From assembly GCA_011050615.1 (NCBI GenBank), contig DRFJ01000045.1, positions 1 through 48,285 of the forward strand: a stretch of DNA of 48,285 nt, read 5' to 3'. The first letter of the stretch is position 1, and the number at the start of each line of letters is the position of its first letter. The notes under the pieces are model-generated. The model ran no database searches and was not told where the DNA came from. It saw only the letters and a program-made list of their open reading frames with translations. The position numbers were made by a program, and so were the translations under genes. This DNA is from Bacteroidota bacterium. Its GTDB lineage: Bacteria; Bacteroidota; Bacteroidia; Bacteroidales; VadinHA17. Shown here one piece after another: positions 37,677-46,644 of this stretch.

Positions 37677-37724
37677 ATAATGATCGGAGCTTGGAGAAGC
37701 CAACCTTTAACTCGGCGAAGCCAA

Positions 37725-38993
37725 TCAAATATCAATCTTCTCCTTTAGCGAAAAAATAAAAACCACCGGGTTGCTGTTCTCATCAATCTGGCTGTCCAAC
37801 TCTTCGAGGCGTTTTCTTTGGTTTGGATCCATGTCATCCTCTTTTAGTTTTTCGGCAATCTTTACCTTCAGGTCTGAAGCCTGTTGAGCTACAACTAATT
37901 TATTGTCTATGGTATAGTAATGAGATGAGTTGAAAGCTCTTTCATTAATTATCCCATAAAGATCATCAAATACTTTCATCCTCATTGCCTCTTCACTGTT
38001 TTTTCCAATAACTGCCAGTTCATCTCTTATATCATACATGCCACCCCATTGTCCGGGCCTGTACTCACTTACTTCGGCCTTTGTTATCTCCGAGCAGTTA
38101 ACAATCCACTGATCATCAGACTCCCCAATTACCGAATAACCGTATCTCCCTATAATTGACTCAGGTTCAACTATTGTATTATATTTCTGTCCCCTTGCCC
38201 CCCTGTCAAGAATATATTCGTGAACTACATTTTCCCCGGAAAGAGAATACACTGTGTCGTTACCGGGTGAATAAAGTCTCCATTTACCATTATAAATGTA
38301 CACAGAGCCCCCTCCCATTGAGGGCGTAAATCCCTTGTCTGCAGACGGCGGGTAAACAGTCCTTTCGATGAGGCCTTTTACTTCACCCTTTCTATCATGT
38401 ATCACCAGGAGGACTGAATCCCTCGGGTAAAAAGGATGGCCTCTTACAACCCCGGGACTGTACCAGGTGTCGCCTGAATAACTAACACTGTTCCCCATAA
38501 GATCATAAGGCTGCTTAACATCGGAAACATATTCAGCATTACTGTTAAACAGCTGATTTTCTGTCGTGAAACTCAATACAAACATGTTGGTATCAGGTAG
38601 GGGTAACAATGATGACAGTAAATAACCGGAGTGTTCACCCGGACCATTACCGCCTGCACCCACTCCTTTTATGAACCTGCCCTTATAATCGAACATGTAG
38701 CATGTAACAGGGTCGGGAAAGTTAATCTGTGTCCCCACAATTATTTTATCTTCAAATAGGAATACCATCGCGTTCCCGACAAGACATTCTTCTTTTGTCT
38801 CCAGTGGTATCACCCGGTAATCATCAATTATCTCAGAGATACCGGTTTCTCTCAGCTCATCAGGCAGCCTGTCGAAATGGATTACGGGAATTTTCCTCCC
38901 GTCGAGATTAACAGTTGACACAACACGGTCCTCATTACCTGCATTACAGGAAAACAATAAGAGAACCAGGATTAAAAAAAGAAAATTTCTCAT
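37725..38993 (-). CDS. 6-bladed beta-propeller lipoprotein B
   Basis: This 422-aa lipoprotein has signal MRNFLFLILVLLLFSC (Cys16). It shares the group layout with protein A: EIIDDYRVIPLETKEECLVG, YMFDYKGRFIKGVGAGGNGPGE, a NDTVYSL middle block, and a C-terminus ending ENSNPVVFIFSLKEK. This ending parallels A's ENDNPVLMVVSLK, showing they are paralogues. It is convergent with A. Upstream (38994-39115) there is AT-rich DNA and then the truncated relative on the same strand. No ligand can be inferred. Confidence 0.82.
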   Translation of the reverse strand: MRNFLFLILVLLLFSCNAGNEDRVVSTVNLDGRKIPVIHFDRLPDELRETGISEIIDDYRVIPLETKEECLVGNAMVFLFEDKIIVGTQINFPDPVTCYMFDYKGRFIKGVGAGGNGPGEHSGYLLSSLLPLPDTNMFVLSFTTENQLFNSNAEYVSDVKQPYDLMGNSVSYSGDTWYSPGVVRGHPFYPRDSVLLVIHDRKGEVKGLIERTVYPPSADKGFTPSMGGGSVYIYNGKWRLYSPGNDTVYSLSGENVVHEYILDRGARGQKYNTIVEPESIIGRYGYSVIGESDDQWIVNCSEITKAEVSEYRPGQWGGMYDIRDELAVIGKNSEEAMRMKVFDDLYGIINERAFNSSHYYTIDNKLVVAQQASDLKVKIAEKLKEDDMDPNQRKRLEELDSQIDENSNPVVFIFSLKEKIDI

Positions 38994-39115
38994 TTTATTT
39001 ATGCTTGGTTAAGATTCATAATTAAAAAAATATCCGTAATAGTCATTAGCCTGCTATAGATTTGTCTTGAATTTAAAGATAGTTAATAATGTTGGTCTAT
39101 TGAATCGAAAACAAT

Positions 39116-39600
39116 TCAACGATAGTTAATATTCACTTTCATCAATAAACTCCCAATCTCTTCCGGATTATCAAGGTATTGTTCAAGCATTTCGGGGTTG
39201 GTGCATTTTTCCCGTCCAGGATCAATGATATTGATACGCTCTTCAAGGAACGACGGATAGACAGCCCAGATAAATGAATTTTTATAAGTGCTGGTAATAT
39301 TAATCGCACCTTTGAAAATCTCTGCTTCCTCATTTTCCTTAATAAGAACAGTATAAAACTCCTCTCCATACCTGAAAACCATCACAGGATAATCATCAGT
39401 CTCAGAGTAATAAATCATATTGTAAGTATCTTCCCATTCAGGGTTCCCCGTACCCGTAGTTATGGAAAATACATTCTTATCATAATTAAGCACAAAAGCC
39501 GGCATAATACTGCTTTTTCTTATACGATAAACAGTATCACAGCTGAGAGAAAAGAAGTAATCTTTACCAACCTCCTTAGTTGTGCAACTAATCAGTTTCT
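39116..39600 (-). pseudogene. 5'-truncated 6-bladed beta-propeller lipoprotein C
   Basis: About 160 codons remain. The frame matches only the C-terminal half of A and B: YFFSLSCDTVYRIRKSS (compare the NDTVY block), PAFVLNY (compare PEYLVD), TYNMIYYSETDD, and a last stretch with LDNPEEIGSLLMKVNINYR. Signal peptide and the first half of the propeller are missing. The frame continues only a few codons past 39600 to a TTG with no export signal, and unrelated AT-rich DNA then leads to an IS66 remnant. I infer that the 5' part was lost by a rearrangement near 39590-39620, probably linked to the IS. Confidence 0.7.
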
Positions 39601-39755
39601 GTAAAATTGATGTTATTAACAACTTTTACTGTTTGAATCAACATTTTTTGCTTTTTTGTTGTGCTGTTTTGCAAAAATGCACACATATGAACAATTATTG
39701 TTTTAGTGTTTGATAAATAAGAGGTTACGTTCTTAGATATATTGAATTCCAGGAT

Positions 39756-39763
39756 TAGTTTTG
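39756..39763 (+). promoter_or_regulatory. TAnnTTTG motif before IS66 remnant
   Basis: TAGTTTTG sits 11 bp upstream of the transposase ATG at 39775 and matches the Bacteroidota -7 element. It may be the old transposase promoter. The remnant cannot encode an active enzyme. Confidence 0.3.
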
Positions 39764-39774
39764 TATGGAAGACT

Positions 39775-40140
39775 ATGGAACCATCCGATAAAATAATCAT
39801 TGAAGATCTGAAGGGCATCATAAAGATGCAGGCCCAGGAACTTGCTAAAATCCCCATACTTCTTGCTCGAATAGAATCTCTGGAACACGAGCTGCTGCGC
39901 TACAAGACTAAAAAGGACAGCAGTAACAGTTCTGTACCACCTTCCAAAGATGAGAACAGGCCCCCACGTACCAGCAGTCTTAGAGAAAAGAGTGGTCGTA
40001 AAGCAGGAGGACGACCCGGGCATGATGGCAAGACTTTGAAGATGACAGATAATCCGGATGAGATTATTGAACATCGTGCATGTTTTTGTCCTGAATGCGG
40101 GAAAGATGTAAGCGGTCAACCCTATTCAGGGAAACTCATT
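39775..40140 (+). pseudogene. Truncated IS66-family transposase (TnpC N-terminus)
   Basis: About 120 codons match the IS66 TnpC N-terminus: leucine-zipper-like helix (IIKMQAQELAKIPILLARIESLEHEL), the KKDSSNSSVPPSKDE linker, GRKAGGRPGHDGKTL, and the zinc-finger CFCPECGKDVSG. Homology stops near 40130, and the frame then runs through unrelated repeat sequence to 40356, overlapping the RND gene. The DDE catalytic domain, TnpA, TnpB and recognisable terminal inverted repeats are all missing. It lies beside the truncated beta-propeller gene and is the only transposase trace in the window. Confidence 0.8.
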
Positions 40141-40172
40141 ATATCTTCAATCCTAATTCTCCCCTCCTTCCC

Positions 40173-40210
40173 TCAGCACTCGCCTGCCTGCGGCACACTC
40201 GCACTTCTCG
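40173..40210. repeat. Degenerate copy of right-edge repeat module
   Basis: CAGCACTCGCCTGCCTGCGG followed by CACACTCGC aligns with 48083-48111 with only two substitutions over about 29 bp. In this copy the GTGCC/GGCAC stem is weakened to CTGCC/GGCAC and the cloverleaf that follows at 48154-48245 is absent. It starts about 35 bp after IS66 homology ends. Confidence 0.6.
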
Positions 40211-40273
40211 GTTCATCATTCCATCCCCTGCCCCATTTTATACTTGTATCTTTCTACTTTTATCTTGTATCTT

Positions 40274-43200
40274 TTACATCCCCCGGCTCGCTTTGCTCGC
40301 CGCCCCCTTCAAAGGGGGAGCCTTGCGGTATAAATACCAATAAGTTAAGGGTATAAAATACAAACTCACCACCGTACCCAGTGCCATTCCTCCTATAACC
40401 GTCAGCGCCAGTGGTTTCTGCAGCTCCGAGCCTATGTCGGTGCCAAAGAGGAAGGGCATCATGGCCAGTATGGTCGTCAGGCTGGTCATAATAATAGGCT
40501 TCAGCCTCCTGGCCCCTCCTTCGTATATCGCCTCCTTCAGTTTCAGGCCCGATCGCCGCAGGTGATTAATGGTGTCTATCTTCAATATAGAATCGTTTAT
40601 TATTATACCTGACATTACAATAATACCTATCATTGACATCAGGTTAATCGTGCCGCCGAATATTCTCAGAAGCATCAAAGCCCCTGTTATGTCAATGGGC
40701 AGTTCCAGCATCACTACAAAAGGCAGTTTGAGCGATTCAAACTGGGAAGCCAGGATGAAATAAAGCAGCAGTATTGATATCAGTATTACAAAAAACATCT
40801 CCCTGAAGATCTGTTGTCCGGATATCAGCGATCCGGAAAAACGTACACTGATATCATCTTCCCGGCTTACCACTGACCTTATCTCAGCTGTAAGGTTTTC
40901 AGGCGATCGTGTTTCTATATCCATGCTTAAAGGGACATATTCACCGTACAGGCCTCCCCTGATATATTTATACCCATACATCCTCTCTACATCAACAAGG
41001 TTACGCAAGGGCACTTCCTGTCCCCGGATATTCCTGACAAAACTGCCATTAATAATATTACTTATGTATTCCTGGTCCTCTACAAGAACTATTGGCAATA
41101 TTTCATGCGAAGCCCTCAGCTCACCCGCCTGGTTACTGTTAAATGCTGTCTTAAGCCTGTAATACAGCTGCTGGGGATTTACTTCGTAAACCATCAATCT
41201 TTCCTGGTTGATACTTACAATTACTTTTTCACCGGTGGGCGGCATTGTTACCATTGCCTCCGGCCAGCCTTCATCCAGTGCTGACCTAATCCTCTCAACC
41301 TTGTCCAGGGCAGGCACCCTCTCTTCCGATACCAGGCTCAGGTGTACTACCAGGCAGGCTTCCGTTGCTGAAAAGATCTTCTCAAAAACATTTTCCTGAG
41401 GTATTATGTTAAGTGAAGCATCAGGGTAAGCCGATGAGATATAATTATCAATTGCCCTCCTGAGCTCGTCATAAACAGAATAATCTTCAGCTTTCAGGTA
41501 TATTTTCGACTGGGTGTAGCTCTGGTCATAATCCCTGTTAAAAATAAAATCCTGCTCGCCTATGAAATTATTTGATTGCACTATTTTATCACTGCAGTGT
41601 GCCAGCAGATCCATCACCCTGCCGGTATTCTCCCTGACGTCAATATTCTCATTCCAGTCCACCAGCACAAGCATCTCATCCTGCTTCACTGCAGGCAATC
41701 GTTCCTTCTCCATCATAAGGAAAAACAGGATGCTCACAAACATAAGCGAAATGAAGAAAGGTATCATTATTCTCCTGTATTTGAAAAAGAAGTCCAGTCC
41801 CCTTTCGTACTTTTTCTCCAGGTTCTTAAACGAAATCCTTTTCACGAAGCGGGTAAGTGCTCCCTCGCGCGGATTCTTATAGAACTGCCTGAACAGGGTG
41901 GGCAGCAACATTATCGAAACAGCAAAGGAAACGAAGAGGCCGATGGAGATGGCTACAGCCTGGTCAAAGAAAAGGGCACCGGCAATACCGCTGAGAAAGA
42001 TAAGGGGAATAAAGACGGCACAGGTGGTAAGCATAGACGAAAGCAGCGGACGTATGACCTCGTTAGTGCCCTTAATACATGATTCGGACACTGAACTGCC
42101 CCTGTTCATGTACTGCATGATATTATCAGTAACGATGATGGAATTATCTATCATCATGCCCACACCAAGTATGAGACCCGAAAGGGATATTATATTAATG
42201 GACAGTCCGGCCAGGTGGAAAAACAAGATGCTTATAAGTACCGAGGAAGGAATACTTATGCCTATGAGCCAGGGTGACCGTCCGTCCCTGAGGAAGAAAA
42301 ACATTACCAGGAAGCCCATGGTACAACCGAACAGGAGGCTCATCTTCAGGTTCGACATTGAAAAGTCAAGTATCCTTGTCTGGTCCTGTGATATCCCGAA
42401 CCGTATATCAGGATAATCATCAGCAAAAATATCCAGCAATTCATCAAGCTTTTCCTCAAGGTCGGCCATCCTGGCCGTTGTTTTTTTTATTATAGCCAGT
42501 GATATTGACCGCTTGTCACCGTTAAAATACATGCCTGTCAGCCTGCCCTGGCGCAAACCCACATTTGCCACATCCTTCATCTGCACAAGCCTGTCACCTG
42601 ACCTCAGGTATATATTTGCCACATCATCAACGGTCTTAAGGTATGAGCTGAACTCCAGTGTGTAAAGGTACTTGCCGTCTTTCACCAACAGGCTGCCCAC
42701 ATTGAGGTTATTCCTTTCAATGGCAGCCCGTATTTCATTTTCTGAAATATTAAGGCTTCCCGCTTTCTCCAGGTCAGGTTCAATATATATCTCTTCATCA
42801 ACCTGGCCCGTGATATCCGCTATGGCCACCTCAGGCAGTTGCTCAATCCTCTTTTTTATTACTGTTTCGGAGAATTTACTGAACTGGTTGAACCTTTCCT
42901 CCGAATACTGCTCTTCGCCAAGGCTCAGGTTAAGCATAAAGACAGGTATATCGGTGGCACTGGCCTTTATTATCCTGGGCCTGTCCAGGTCGTTAGGCAG
43001 TGCGTTCATGCTTCCGTCAATCTTCTCATTTACCTCCATAAAAGCCAGGTCGATATCCGTGCCATATTCAAACTTAAGCTGGATTATAGCGCTCCCGTTA
43101 CGCGATTCGGATTCAATATCATCAAGCCCTGGTACCTGCAAGAGGTTACGCCTCAGGATGCTCACTATCGAATTTTCTATCTCCCTGGCCGAGTTATCAG

Positions 43201-43348
43201 GACGGGAAACAGCCACTGTTATTTCCGGTATATCTATATCGGGCATCAGGGATACCGGCAGTCTGCCGGACGACACAATACCCAGCATGATAACGGCTAT
43301 AAAGCTCATTATTACTGCTACGGGACGGTGTATGAGGAATTTTACCAT
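40274..43348 (-). CDS. RND-family efflux transporter, second pump subunit
   Basis: This 1024-aa inner-membrane proton/drug antiporter-like protein has an AcrB/MdtB-type layout: TM1 near 10-30, a large periplasmic porter loop, a TM2-6 block (about 335-530), a second porter loop, and TM8-12. The N-terminal LPVSLMPDIDIPEITV is typical of HAE-type RND pumps. In TM4 the relay reads GMMIDNSIIV, a single Asp rather than the paired DD of AcrB. The C-terminal 14 residues (about APPLKGAASKASRGM) are encoded by an intergenic-type GC-rich repeat containing a perfect 7-bp hairpin, so the native end may have been altered. It starts 50 bp after the first RND gene. Substrate is unknown. Confidence 0.88.
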   Translation of the reverse strand: MVKFLIHRPVAVIMSFIAVIMLGIVSSGRLPVSLMPDIDIPEITVAVSRPDNSAREIENSIVSILRRNLLQVPGLDDIESESRNGSAIIQLKFEYGTDIDLAFMEVNEKIDGSMNALPNDLDRPRIIKASATDIPVFMLNLSLGEEQYSEERFNQFSKFSETVIKKRIEQLPEVAIADITGQVDEEIYIEPDLEKAGSLNISENEIRAAIERNNLNVGSLLVKDGKYLYTLEFSSYLKTVDDVANIYLRSGDRLVQMKDVANVGLRQGRLTGMYFNGDKRSISLAIIKKTTARMADLEEKLDELLDIFADDYPDIRFGISQDQTRILDFSMSNLKMSLLFGCTMGFLVMFFFLRDGRSPWLIGISIPSSVLISILFFHLAGLSINIISLSGLILGVGMMIDNSIIVTDNIMQYMNRGSSVSESCIKGTNEVIRPLLSSMLTTCAVFIPLIFLSGIAGALFFDQAVAISIGLFVSFAVSIMLLPTLFRQFYKNPREGALTRFVKRISFKNLEKKYERGLDFFFKYRRIMIPFFISLMFVSILFFLMMEKERLPAVKQDEMLVLVDWNENIDVRENTGRVMDLLAHCSDKIVQSNNFIGEQDFIFNRDYDQSYTQSKIYLKAEDYSVYDELRRAIDNYISSAYPDASLNIIPQENVFEKIFSATEACLVVHLSLVSEERVPALDKVERIRSALDEGWPEAMVTMPPTGEKVIVSINQERLMVYEVNPQQLYYRLKTAFNSNQAGELRASHEILPIVLVEDQEYISNIINGSFVRNIRGQEVPLRNLVDVERMYGYKYIRGGLYGEYVPLSMDIETRSPENLTAEIRSVVSREDDISVRFSGSLISGQQIFREMFFVILISILLLYFILASQFESLKLPFVVMLELPIDITGALMLLRIFGGTINLMSMIGIIVMSGIIINDSILKIDTINHLRRSGLKLKEAIYEGGARRLKPIIMTSLTTILAMMPFLFGTDIGSELQKPLALTVIGGMALGTVVSLYFIPLTYWYLYRKAPPLKGAASKASRGM
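40303..40318. repeat. GC-rich hairpin CCCCCTT/AAGGGGG inside RND 3' end
   Basis: CCCCCTT (40303-40309), a CA dinucleotide and AAGGGGG (40312-40318) form a perfect 7-bp inverted repeat. It lies in a GC-rich block (about 40278-40330), and this hairpin type is a frequent intergenic repeat in Bacteroidota. Here it is translated as part of the RND C-terminus, upstream of the stop at 40274. Confidence 0.6.
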
Positions 43349-43365
43349 TTATATGTTGTTGAATC

Positions 43366-43389
43366 GTTAATTCGTTAATTTGTTAATTC
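43366..43389. repeat. Three-copy 8-bp GTTAATTC repeat
   Basis: GTTAATTC, GTTAATTT, GTTAATTC occur head-to-tail in the 50-bp gap between the two RND genes. The same 8-mer pattern returns at 47832-47855 upstream of the operon. Confidence 0.6.
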
Positions 43390-43392
43390 GGT

Positions 43393-43420
43393 AGTCTCTC
43401 AGTCTTTCAGTCTCTCAGTC
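43393..43420. repeat. 3.5-copy 8-bp AGTCTCTC repeat over RND stop codon
   Basis: AGTCTCTC, AGTCTTTC, AGTCTCTC, AGTC run in tandem. On the minus strand they encode the last residues and stop of the first RND pump (T-E-R-L-K-D-stop), so repeat-number change would alter the C-terminus or readthrough into the gap. Confidence 0.6.
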
Positions 43421-46400
43421 CCCCTACCCACTCCCATAAACACCGGCAGGAAAAACAATAATCCTACCATGCTAAAGATCAGTCCGCCGGTTGTGCCGGC
43501 TGCCAGTGAGAACCAGAAGCGCTCATCCTTGCCGGCAAGCAGGAAGGGTGACAATCCTATTATCGTCGACAATATGGTCAGGAAAATAGGTATGATCTTG
43601 GCATTATATGCCTTGACATACAATCTCATTTTCGTAAGTACATTCTTTCTCTTTTTAAAGTTATTATAATCGTTTACTATATACAGTGCCGAGTTAACCA
43701 CCAGACCGGCCAACAGCAGCATGGCTGCCAGCACTCCTTCATCAGGCCTTATCCTGAAGATATGAAAGGTAAGGAAGACCCCTATCATTGAAAAAGGAAT
43801 AAGGCTTATTACCACCAGTGGCTGGGTGAATGATTCAAGCAGGATGGCACAGATAAAATATATTATCAGTATTACCAGGAATATCAGGTAGAAATTGCTT
43901 TCCTGCTCACCCCATGAATACCTGTAATATGAGCGGTCGGCCGAATAGCCCAGGGGCAGGATGGCCTTCGTCTCCTGGATGTTCCTGTCTAGTATAATCC
44001 GTCCCAGTTCATAGTTGCCTATAAAGTCGTACATCACCATCATCACGTACTGCTGGTCCTCACGCGTTATCCTGTTATCAGTTACATCACTTCGTATGTC
44101 GGAGAAGTCCTTCAGTTTAACCAGCATGCCATCCGGTGTCTCAACAGGGCTGTTTATAACTGTCCAGTAGTCATATTCCTCACTTTGACGCGACTTAATA
44201 GTCAGCGGTGCCCTGAAATCATTAACAAAGGGATAGAGTGAGGGTGCATGTGATCTTGAATACTTGTTTACTTCCGAATAGGCAAAACGCAGGTCGGAAT
44301 TATTATTTGCCAGGAAGGCGGCATCGAGGCTCAGTCTGTTCCTTGTAACTTTCCTGGTCCGGTAGCGCTCCCCGCTGCCCATGATATATACTTCCTGTAT
44401 ACGGGGGTGCTCAAGGAGCCTCAGCTTAAGGTCTTCAGCATAGCCCATCAGCTCATCATAGTTATAACCTTTCATCACTACTATCCATTGCCCGCTTATA
44501 TATTCACTCCCTACCTGGTTGGAGAAAGCCCTGCCTACTCCGGATACGGTAACATGGTATGAACCTACTCCCATCATAAAATCTTCAATTCTTATCTTCA
44601 GTATAAAGGGGAATATGCCATTCTCCACTTCGGGGTCAAAGATTATACTCATGTTGGCTGACTCTTCATTATAGATGCTGGTGGTAAACATCTCTATCTC
44701 ATCATAGGCGGCCAGCATATTTTCAACCCTCTGGCAAATATCGTTCAGATGCTCTATGGTCAGGCCTTCCTGGCTCCTGCCTATGCTCACATTCAGTCTT
44801 GTACGCACCTCCTCATCACCACTACCGTAATAGTAATAACCGAATGACGATGATATCTTATCAGCGAACAGCCTCAGGCTTCCGCCCAGTATTTTTTCAA
44901 TCACCGGCCTGATATCCTGGTTGAATTTACGGGCCCCAACGGTCTTATTATAGAACTCCTGGAAGCCTGTTAGTTCAGGTTCTTCAACAACAGAACCATA
45001 ATATACCGTATCCTCTTTAGCCGGAAGTTTTTCAGGGACCATGAAGAGGGGCAGACCGAAACCCAGCACTGCAATGATGATCAGTATTGTCCTGTACCTT
45101 ATCCCAAGACCAATATATTTTGAATACAGGGAGCTTATATTTATTATTCGTCTTTTGCGCCTAACCATCCTGGCTGTCTTTTTCACCGGGAGGGCTATCT
45201 TGTCAAGCAGGGAAGGTATAAAGAACAAAGCCACCCCCAGGGAAACTACAAGGTTCACAATAACCACTGCAGCAAAGTCTGCCAGCTTGGCTTTCGATTC
45301 CTCATCGAGGAAAAAGATCACCGACAATGCTCCCACTGTAGTGAGCGTGGCGGCCATTATAGCGAGGAAGACCAGTTTATTCTTATGGTGTCTCAGGTGA
45401 TCGGTCATCACTATGGTATTGTCAATGATAATACCGAAGGAGACCGTTATCCCGGCCAGTGAATAGAGGTGTAGCTCAATCTTGAGGATATAGTAAAAGA
45501 TAAAGGCTACCGCGAGGTTAGCCAGCAGGCTTATTGTGATAATTGCCAGGTAGCGTATTTCGCGGCTTATGATAAAGACAAAGAGCAGCAGGAGTATTAT
45601 GGAAGCTATTGTCCTGTACAGTATCTTGGTGAGCTCTTGCTTAAGTGTAATGGTGGCATCATAGTTTATCCTTGCGCTGTATCCCGGCGGTAAATTGGCG
45701 GCAATCTCATCCATTGACCTTTTAACATCGTCGGCCACCTTTATATTATTCACATTCTTCTCCGCGCTGATGACCATGTTGATTGTATTCAGGCCGTTTA
45801 TTCGGTAGTATGTCCGGGCATCCTGCTCCAGCAATCTCACCGTGGCAATATCACCCAGGTGTATTATCCGCTCATCGCACCTGGCCACAGGTATATCAGG
45901 CCACTTCACGTCTCTTTCTGCATTCCCTCTCAGGGTAAGGTAAGTCCTTATATCGTTACCGTACACATCCGTCTCCAGTGCAGAGCCCAGTTCTTCTTCC
46001 AGGAGATAATTGCTTATAGCCTGCCTGATGGAAGAGGCTGACAGCCCGAGCATCTTCAGTTTATCCTGGTCGTATATAAGCTCCCATTCCAGGTTGCTGG
46101 CACCGTAAACATTAATATCATAAACACCTTCCACCACAGCCAGCCTCGACTTAATCTGTTCCTCTGCCATCTTTTGTATATACGAGGGGCTGGCGGTACC
46201 GTTTATCTGGTAAACCAGTATATCGGTACCGGTTTCATTATCGGGCATTGACATTCTCACAATGGGATATGACACCCCGGGCGGCAGTTTATGCTTTGCT
46301 TCCCTCAGGAGCGTTGCCACCTCAAAGCGTTTGGCCTGGAGGTCGGTTTTTTTATCAAATTCAATGCTTATGGAACCCGAACCGTTCTGTGTGGCTGAGC

Positions 46401-46644
46401 TAATGCTTTTAACCCCGGGCACGGTGGAGACCACCCCTTCAAGCACCGATGTCACCTCCTGCTCTATCACCCTGGCCGGGGCAAGTGGCCACGACCATGA
46501 AACGGTCATTGCCGGCATATACCTTGTAGGATTAAGCTGCAGTGAGAGCAAAGGTATAACGGCAATACCTATTGTGATCAGCAATACGAAGATCACATTG
46601 ATGGTAAAAGAGGAAAAAGCTTTTGTATTATGGCTGTGTTTCAC
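43399..46644 (-). CDS. RND-family efflux transporter, first pump subunit
   Basis: This 1081-aa inner-membrane RND protein starts with GTG at 46644, overlapping the adaptor stop as GTGA. Layout is TM1 (about 12-32), porter loop with AMTVSWSWPLAPARVIEQEVTS, a TM2-6 block (about 340-500), second porter loop, and C-terminal TMs with GGLIFSMVGLLFFLPVFMG. TM4 reads GIIIDNTIVMTDH, again a single Asp. It is only distantly similar to the second pump, so the two may assemble as a heteromeric pump (as MdtBC does) or serve as separate pumps. No outer-membrane factor gene is in the window. Confidence 0.88.
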   Translation of the reverse strand: MKHSHNTKAFSSFTINVIFVLLITIGIAVIPLLSLQLNPTRYMPAMTVSWSWPLAPARVIEQEVTSVLEGVVSTVPGVKSISSATQNGSGSISIEFDKKTDLQAKRFEVATLLREAKHKLPPGVSYPIVRMSMPDNETGTDILVYQINGTASPSYIQKMAEEQIKSRLAVVEGVYDINVYGASNLEWELIYDQDKLKMLGLSASSIRQAISNYLLEEELGSALETDVYGNDIRTYLTLRGNAERDVKWPDIPVARCDERIIHLGDIATVRLLEQDARTYYRINGLNTINMVISAEKNVNNIKVADDVKRSMDEIAANLPPGYSARINYDATITLKQELTKILYRTIASIILLLLFVFIISREIRYLAIITISLLANLAVAFIFYYILKIELHLYSLAGITVSFGIIIDNTIVMTDHLRHHKNKLVFLAIMAATLTTVGALSVIFFLDEESKAKLADFAAVVIVNLVVSLGVALFFIPSLLDKIALPVKKTARMVRRKRRIINISSLYSKYIGLGIRYRTILIIIAVLGFGLPLFMVPEKLPAKEDTVYYGSVVEEPELTGFQEFYNKTVGARKFNQDIRPVIEKILGGSLRLFADKISSSFGYYYYGSGDEEVRTRLNVSIGRSQEGLTIEHLNDICQRVENMLAAYDEIEMFTTSIYNEESANMSIIFDPEVENGIFPFILKIRIEDFMMGVGSYHVTVSGVGRAFSNQVGSEYISGQWIVVMKGYNYDELMGYAEDLKLRLLEHPRIQEVYIMGSGERYRTRKVTRNRLSLDAAFLANNNSDLRFAYSEVNKYSRSHAPSLYPFVNDFRAPLTIKSRQSEEYDYWTVINSPVETPDGMLVKLKDFSDIRSDVTDNRITREDQQYVMMVMYDFIGNYELGRIILDRNIQETKAILPLGYSADRSYYRYSWGEQESNFYLIFLVILIIYFICAILLESFTQPLVVISLIPFSMIGVFLTFHIFRIRPDEGVLAAMLLLAGLVVNSALYIVNDYNNFKKRKNVLTKMRLYVKAYNAKIIPIFLTILSTIIGLSPFLLAGKDERFWFSLAAGTTGGLIFSMVGLLFFLPVFMGVGRGTERLKD

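Noticed and set aside
40141..40356. Extension of the IS66 transposase frame to 40356
   Set aside because: Homology ends near 40130-40140. The rest is repeat sequence and overlaps the RND gene on the other strand.
41562..43378. Several 100-230 codon plus-strand ORFs
   Set aside because: Antisense to the second RND pump, which has full-length family similarity. Ser/Ile-rich shadow translations.
43366..43420. CRISPR-like array
   Set aside because: Units are 8 bp, directly tandem with no spacers, and there are no cas genes.
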